Assembly (NCBI GenBank): GCA_009695305.1
Contig: SIBG01000041.1
Coordinates: 1 to 35,660 of the forward strand
Length of the DNA: 35,660 nt
Direction of reading: 5' to 3'
Source of the DNA: Opitutus sp.
GTDB lineage: Bacteria > Verrucomicrobiota > Verrucomicrobiia > Opitutales > Opitutaceae
Below the pieces are notes generated by a model that worked only from the letters and a program-made list of their open reading frames with translations, was not told where the DNA came from and did not search any database. The translations under genes and the position numbers were made by a program. This document shows positions 33,325 to 35,660 of the stretch, piece by piece (position 1 is the first letter of the stretch; each line of letters opens with the position of its first letter).

Positions 33325-33846
33325 TTACGCCACCGCGCGCCACAGCTGCACCCCGCCATGCAGCGTCGCGCAAGTGGCGACTGCCGCCGCCGTGTCGTCG
33401 ATGACCACGCCCCAGCCGCCGGGGAACTTTTGCAGCCACGCGACGCCGAGTGGCTTCGCGATGTCGAAAAATCGAAACAACGCGAATCCCGCCAGCCAGA
33501 CCGCCCAGGCCGGCAGCGGCCCGACGAGCGCTGGCCAGCCCAAAAAGCAAAGCGGCATCGCGACAAACTCATCGAGGATTACTTCGCCCGGATCTTTTTT
33601 CGCCAGCCGAAGTTCTGCCTCGCCGCAAACCGCGACCGCCGCGTAGCCCGTCGCGAGGCACAGCGCCAGCGTGCACCCGAGCCCAAGCTGCGGCCACCAG
33701 AAGGCCCCGACGACCCACAACAGGCCCACCGCCGAGCCCCAGGTGCCGGGCGCCGGCAGCTGGCGACCGATGGGGCCGAGCGTCGCGAGCCCGACCACCA
33801 CGGCCGTCGGCCATCCGCGGGTCCAAGTCGGCTGCGTCAGGCGCAT
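33325..33846 (-). CDS. pgpA: Phosphatidylglycerophosphatase A
   Basis: A 173-residue membrane enzyme that removes phosphate from phosphatidylglycerophosphate, giving phosphatidylglycerol. PAPGTWGSAVGLLW, KKDPGEVILDEFVAMP (acidic metal-binding block), ALFRFFDIAKPLGVAWLQ and GGWGVVIDDTAAA are the family motifs. Several hydrophobic helices cross the inner membrane. The gene lies 3 bases after pgsA, so the two consecutive steps of phosphatidylglycerol synthesis are encoded together. It converges with the NusG-like gene. Confidence 0.95.
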   Translation of the reverse strand: MRLTQPTWTRGWPTAVVVGLATLGPIGRQLPAPGTWGSAVGLLWVVGAFWWPQLGLGCTLALCLATGYAAVAVCGEAELRLAKKDPGEVILDEFVAMPLCFLGWPALVGPLPAWAVWLAGFALFRFFDIAKPLGVAWLQKFPGGWGVVIDDTAAAVATCATLHGGVQLWRAVA

Positions 33847-33849
33847 GGG

Positions 33850-34449
33850 CTAGCTGAACAGCACCCGGCCGTGCCGCCGAAAATACGCGACGCCCGAAGT
33901 GATCGTCAGCACCGCCGACAGTGCGTAGAGCGTCATTCCGATCGCCCGGACTCCCGTTACCCAGCCGCGGTCGTCGCCGCCGAAATTTCCCCCGTGCTCA
34001 TGCGCGAACATCCGCGCCGCCATGAGCCAGCCGATGGCGTTGAGCTGAACAAACGTCTTCATCTTGCCACCGCCGTCGGCCTCGACGATGCCGCCCTTCA
34101 CGGCGACCGCCATGCGCAGGCCCGAGACCGCGAACTCGCGGCAAAGAATGCAGAGCAGCAGGATCATCGCCACGATATCGTGGCCCATGAAGTTGTCCGC
34201 GTTGTTGACCAGGGCGATCATGAGCCCGACGACCAGCACCTTGTCGATCACCGCATCCATGAACAAGCCGAACGACGACACTTCGCCGCGTGCGCGGGCG
34301 ATCATGCCATCCAGCCAGTCGGTGAGCGCCGCCACGATAAACAGCCAGAACGCGATCGTCGCCGCCCACTCGAAGTCCGCGTGGAGGAGCGCGACGACGG
34401 CAAACATCAGCGGCACACGGGAGAGGGTCAGCAGGTTGGGCAACGACAT
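33850..34449 (-). CDS. pgsA: CDP-diacylglycerol-glycerol-3-phosphate 3-phosphatidyltransferase
   Basis: A 199-residue integral membrane enzyme that makes phosphatidylglycerophosphate from CDP-diacylglycerol and glycerol-3-phosphate. The CDP-alcohol phosphotransferase signature D-G-x2-A-R-x8-G-x3-D-x3-D is complete (Asp47 to Asp69). About five hydrophobic helices are visible. Start 34449 (MSLPNLLTLSRVPLMF) matches the family; the open frame before it adds 15 unrelated residues. It heads a two-gene operon with pgpA, and coaD diverges from it across 148 bases that must hold both promoters. Confidence 0.95.
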   Translation of the reverse strand: MSLPNLLTLSRVPLMFAVVALLHADFEWAATIAFWLFIVAALTDWLDGMIARARGEVSSFGLFMDAVIDKVLVVGLMIALVNNADNFMGHDIVAMILLLCILCREFAVSGLRMAVAVKGGIVEADGGGKMKTFVQLNAIGWLMAARMFAHEHGGNFGGDDRGWVTGVRAIGMTLYALSAVLTITSGVAYFRRHGRVLFS

Positions 34450-34597
34450 TGAAACGAAAGACGCAGGAAACACGCGGGGGTTGCACGATGGCAAGCGCGG
34501 AGCGGGCGATAAGTTTACCCCGGGCGCGGCGGCTCAAAAAAACACAGTCGCCACGCCGCGCGTTGTCGGTTTCGTTGTCGGCCCGCCCCCGCCCATC

Positions 34598-35077
34598 ATG
34601 CGCCACTGCATCTATCCCGGCACCTTCGACCCGATCACCTTTGGCCACCTCGACGTGCTCGAGCGCGCCACCAAGCTTTTCGACCGCGTGACGGTGGCCC
34701 TCGCGCTCGACACCACGAAGGCGCCGCTCTTCTCCGCCGCGGAGCGCGAGGCGATGATCCGGCCCAACGTCGCCCGCTACACCAATGTCAGCATCGTCAC
34801 CTTCAGCGGGCTGCTCGTAAATTTCGCCGTCGAGCAAAAGGCCGTGGCTATCATCCGCGGGCTGCGCGCGCTGTCCGACTTCGAATTCGAGTTCAACATG
34901 GCCCTGATGAACCGCCACCTCGACGAAAGCATCGAGACGATCTTCGTCATGCCGAGCGAGCAGTTCAGCTACACCAGCTCGTCGCTCGTGAAACAGATCG
35001 CCAAACTCGGCGGCGACATGGCGAACTTCGTGCCGGCGAACGTGGCGGCGGAGTTGAAGAAGAAATTCGCGGCGTAG
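34598..35077 (+). CDS. coaD: Phosphopantetheine adenylyltransferase
   Basis: A 159-residue enzyme of coenzyme A synthesis, transferring AMP from ATP to 4'-phosphopantetheine. The nucleotidyltransferase motif TFGH (residues 14-17, in YPGTFDPITFGHLDVL) is intact, IIRGLRALSDFEFEFNMALMNRHL is the central family block, and the C-terminal SYTSSSLVKQIAKLGGD corresponds to the ISSTxVR motif. It is about the usual 160 residues long. Start 34598 is set by the conserved MRHCIYPGTFDP; the longer open frame runs antisense through pgsA and is not real. It stands alone. Confidence 0.96.
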   Translation: MRHCIYPGTFDPITFGHLDVLERATKLFDRVTVALALDTTKAPLFSAAEREAMIRPNVARYTNVSIVTFSGLLVNFAVEQKAVAIIRGLRALSDFEFEFNMALMNRHLDESIETIFVMPSEQFSYTSSSLVKQIAKLGGDMANFVPANVAAELKKKFAA

Positions 35078-35275
35078 GAACGCTCACCGCCCGCTGGCCG
35101 CGTCGCGTCGCAACCTTTAGCGGCTTCTGACAGAAGAGGGCGGACCACGCGGGTTCGGCGGCGGCGTTTGGCCCCCTTCCGAGATGAAAGGGTCGCATCG
35201 GTAGCTAAAGACACCGCGAGCGATGCGGCGGGATCACGTGAGTGAAAAATGTTTTTCGGTTGTTTTTTGGAAAAT
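35078..35275. other. Intergenic region with no recognised gene
   Basis: About 200 bases between coaD and the operator of the broken receptor gene. No terminator with a T-run after coaD was seen, and no open frame with family likeness. An AT-rich stretch starts around 35240, consistent with a promoter. Confidence 0.5.
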
Positions 35276-35290
35276 TGTAAACGTTATCAT
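35260..35290 (+). promoter_or_regulatory. LacI-family-type operator overlapping a promoter-like -10
   Basis: TGTAAACGTTATCA (35276-35289) is an imperfect palindrome with a central CG, the usual form of LacI/GalR-family operators; five of seven arm positions pair. A -10-like TATCAT (35285-35290) overlaps it, with a TTGTTT 19 bases upstream as a weak -35. Repressor binding would block the promoter of the receptor gene that starts at 35336. No regulator gene is in the window. Confidence 0.5.
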
Positions 35291-35335
35291 TGCCACAACC
35301 CCGCTTGCGACCCCGCCAGCCGTTTCCCTCATCCC

Positions 35336-35506
35336 ATGAACTCCATCCTCCCCTGTCGGACGCTTACGCGTCTCCATCTCACTCTACTGGTTTTACTTCA
35401 GCCGCTGTAGTTTCTCTCCGCCCAACCCACGCCGACACCCGCTGAAGTCGTCACCCTTTCGCCCTTCGAAGTGAATTCGTCGAAAAACGTCGGCTACCTC
35501 GCCAAG
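35336..35506 (+). pseudogene. TonB-dependent receptor remnant, nonsense codon plus IS insertion
   Basis: The frame starts with ATG at 35336 and encodes a signal-like MNSILPCRTLTRLHLTLLVL. TAG at codon 25 (35408-35410) then stops it inside the signal peptide. After the TAG the same frame continues AQPTPTPAEVVTLSPFEV and NSSKNVGYLAK, closely matching the mature N-terminus of the intact receptor at 21185. It then stops at TGA (35507), where the IS end begins. The plug and barrel are gone or lie beyond the insertion. The operator and promoter upstream are still recognisable. Confidence 0.8.
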
Positions 35507-35660
35507 TGAGCGGGTCCCGAAAACTGGGCCAGGTGGAATGTTAGTCCGCAGCGTTGGTTGATGTGATGACTGCGGTGGTGGTTGGCAAGCCCAGGCGGAG
35601 GGACGGACCGGCTTGGCGGTCCGGCCCGGAGCTTGGGCTTGGTAAAGATTTTCCCGCGAC
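35507..35660 (+). mobile_element. Left end of a second IS3-type insertion sequence, continuing off the window
   Basis: Starts with TGAGCGGGTCCCGAAAACTG, immediately after codon 57 of the receptor remnant. Its first 45 bases resemble the minus-strand leader of the element at 1-378, including GTTAGTCCGCAGC against GTTAGTCTGCGGC. Inside are nested inverted repeats: CAAGCCCA (35586-35593) with TGGGCTTG (35634-35641), and CGGACCG (35604-35610) with CGGTCCG (35617-35623). orfA should start beyond the window on the plus strand. Confidence 0.6.

Noticed and set aside
35336..35410. Start of a very short protein ending at the TAG
   Set aside because: The frame continues with clear receptor sequence after the TAG, so a broken receptor gene explains it better.
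1..35660. CRISPR arrays, tRNA or rRNA genes
   Set aside because: No regularly spaced repeats, cloverleaf-like segments or rRNA-like sequences were seen on reading both strands.

Overview
The window looks like chromosomal DNA from a high-GC, Gram-negative verrucomicrobium, most likely of the Opitutaceae. The evidence is indirect. The TonB-dependent receptor carries the 'LSPFEV...VGY' mature N-terminus I associate with that family. There is a dense set of secreted type I sulfatases, a type B L31/L36 ribosomal protein pair, and almost no Shine-Dalgarno sequences ahead of otherwise certain genes. No rRNA, tRNA or CRISPR was seen, so the placement is an inference.

Layout. 1-378: left end of an IS3-family element with a partial orfA on the minus strand. 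399-4348: small membrane protein, a substrate-binding protein plus ATPase of an iron/polyamine-type ABC importer (no permease in view), and a small lipoprotein. 4469-10693: housekeeping genes: hypoxanthine phosphoribosyltransferase, UvrB, a HAD phosphatase coupled to a coiled-coil membrane protein, and glutamate dehydrogenase with a clear terminator. 10787-16375: secreted protein with a Gly/Arg-rich segment, an orphan DGQHR-domain protein, a possible decayed M20 hydrolase, a sodium:proton antiporter-type transporter, a DUF1015 protein, and the zinc-independent L31/L36 operon with promoter and terminator.

16803-27494 is a one-strand locus for sulfated glycans or sulfate esters: three sulfatases, a TonB-dependent receptor, then two more sulfatases. 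All five keep the formylglycine motif, and all six products appear exported. The receptor would import what the periplasmic sulfatases desulfate. No glycoside hydrolase, lyase or formylglycine-generating enzyme lies in the window.

27605-31530: YqgE/AlgH, dCMP deaminase, then a tightly overlapping operon of SAM methyltransferase, FAD oxidoreductase and type III polyketide synthase. This is a compact candidate pathway for a phenolic or pyrone lipid. 31625-35077: Nif3-like protein, 3-dehydroquinase, a NusG paralog, the phosphatidylglycerol pair pgsA-pgpA, and coaD. 35276-35660: a LacI-type operator precedes a dead TonB-receptor gene, which has a nonsense codon in its signal peptide and is then cut by a second IS3-type left end. 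The two IS ends resemble each other and face outward, so the window lies between two related insertion sequences. Several intergenic gaps hold REP-like palindromes.
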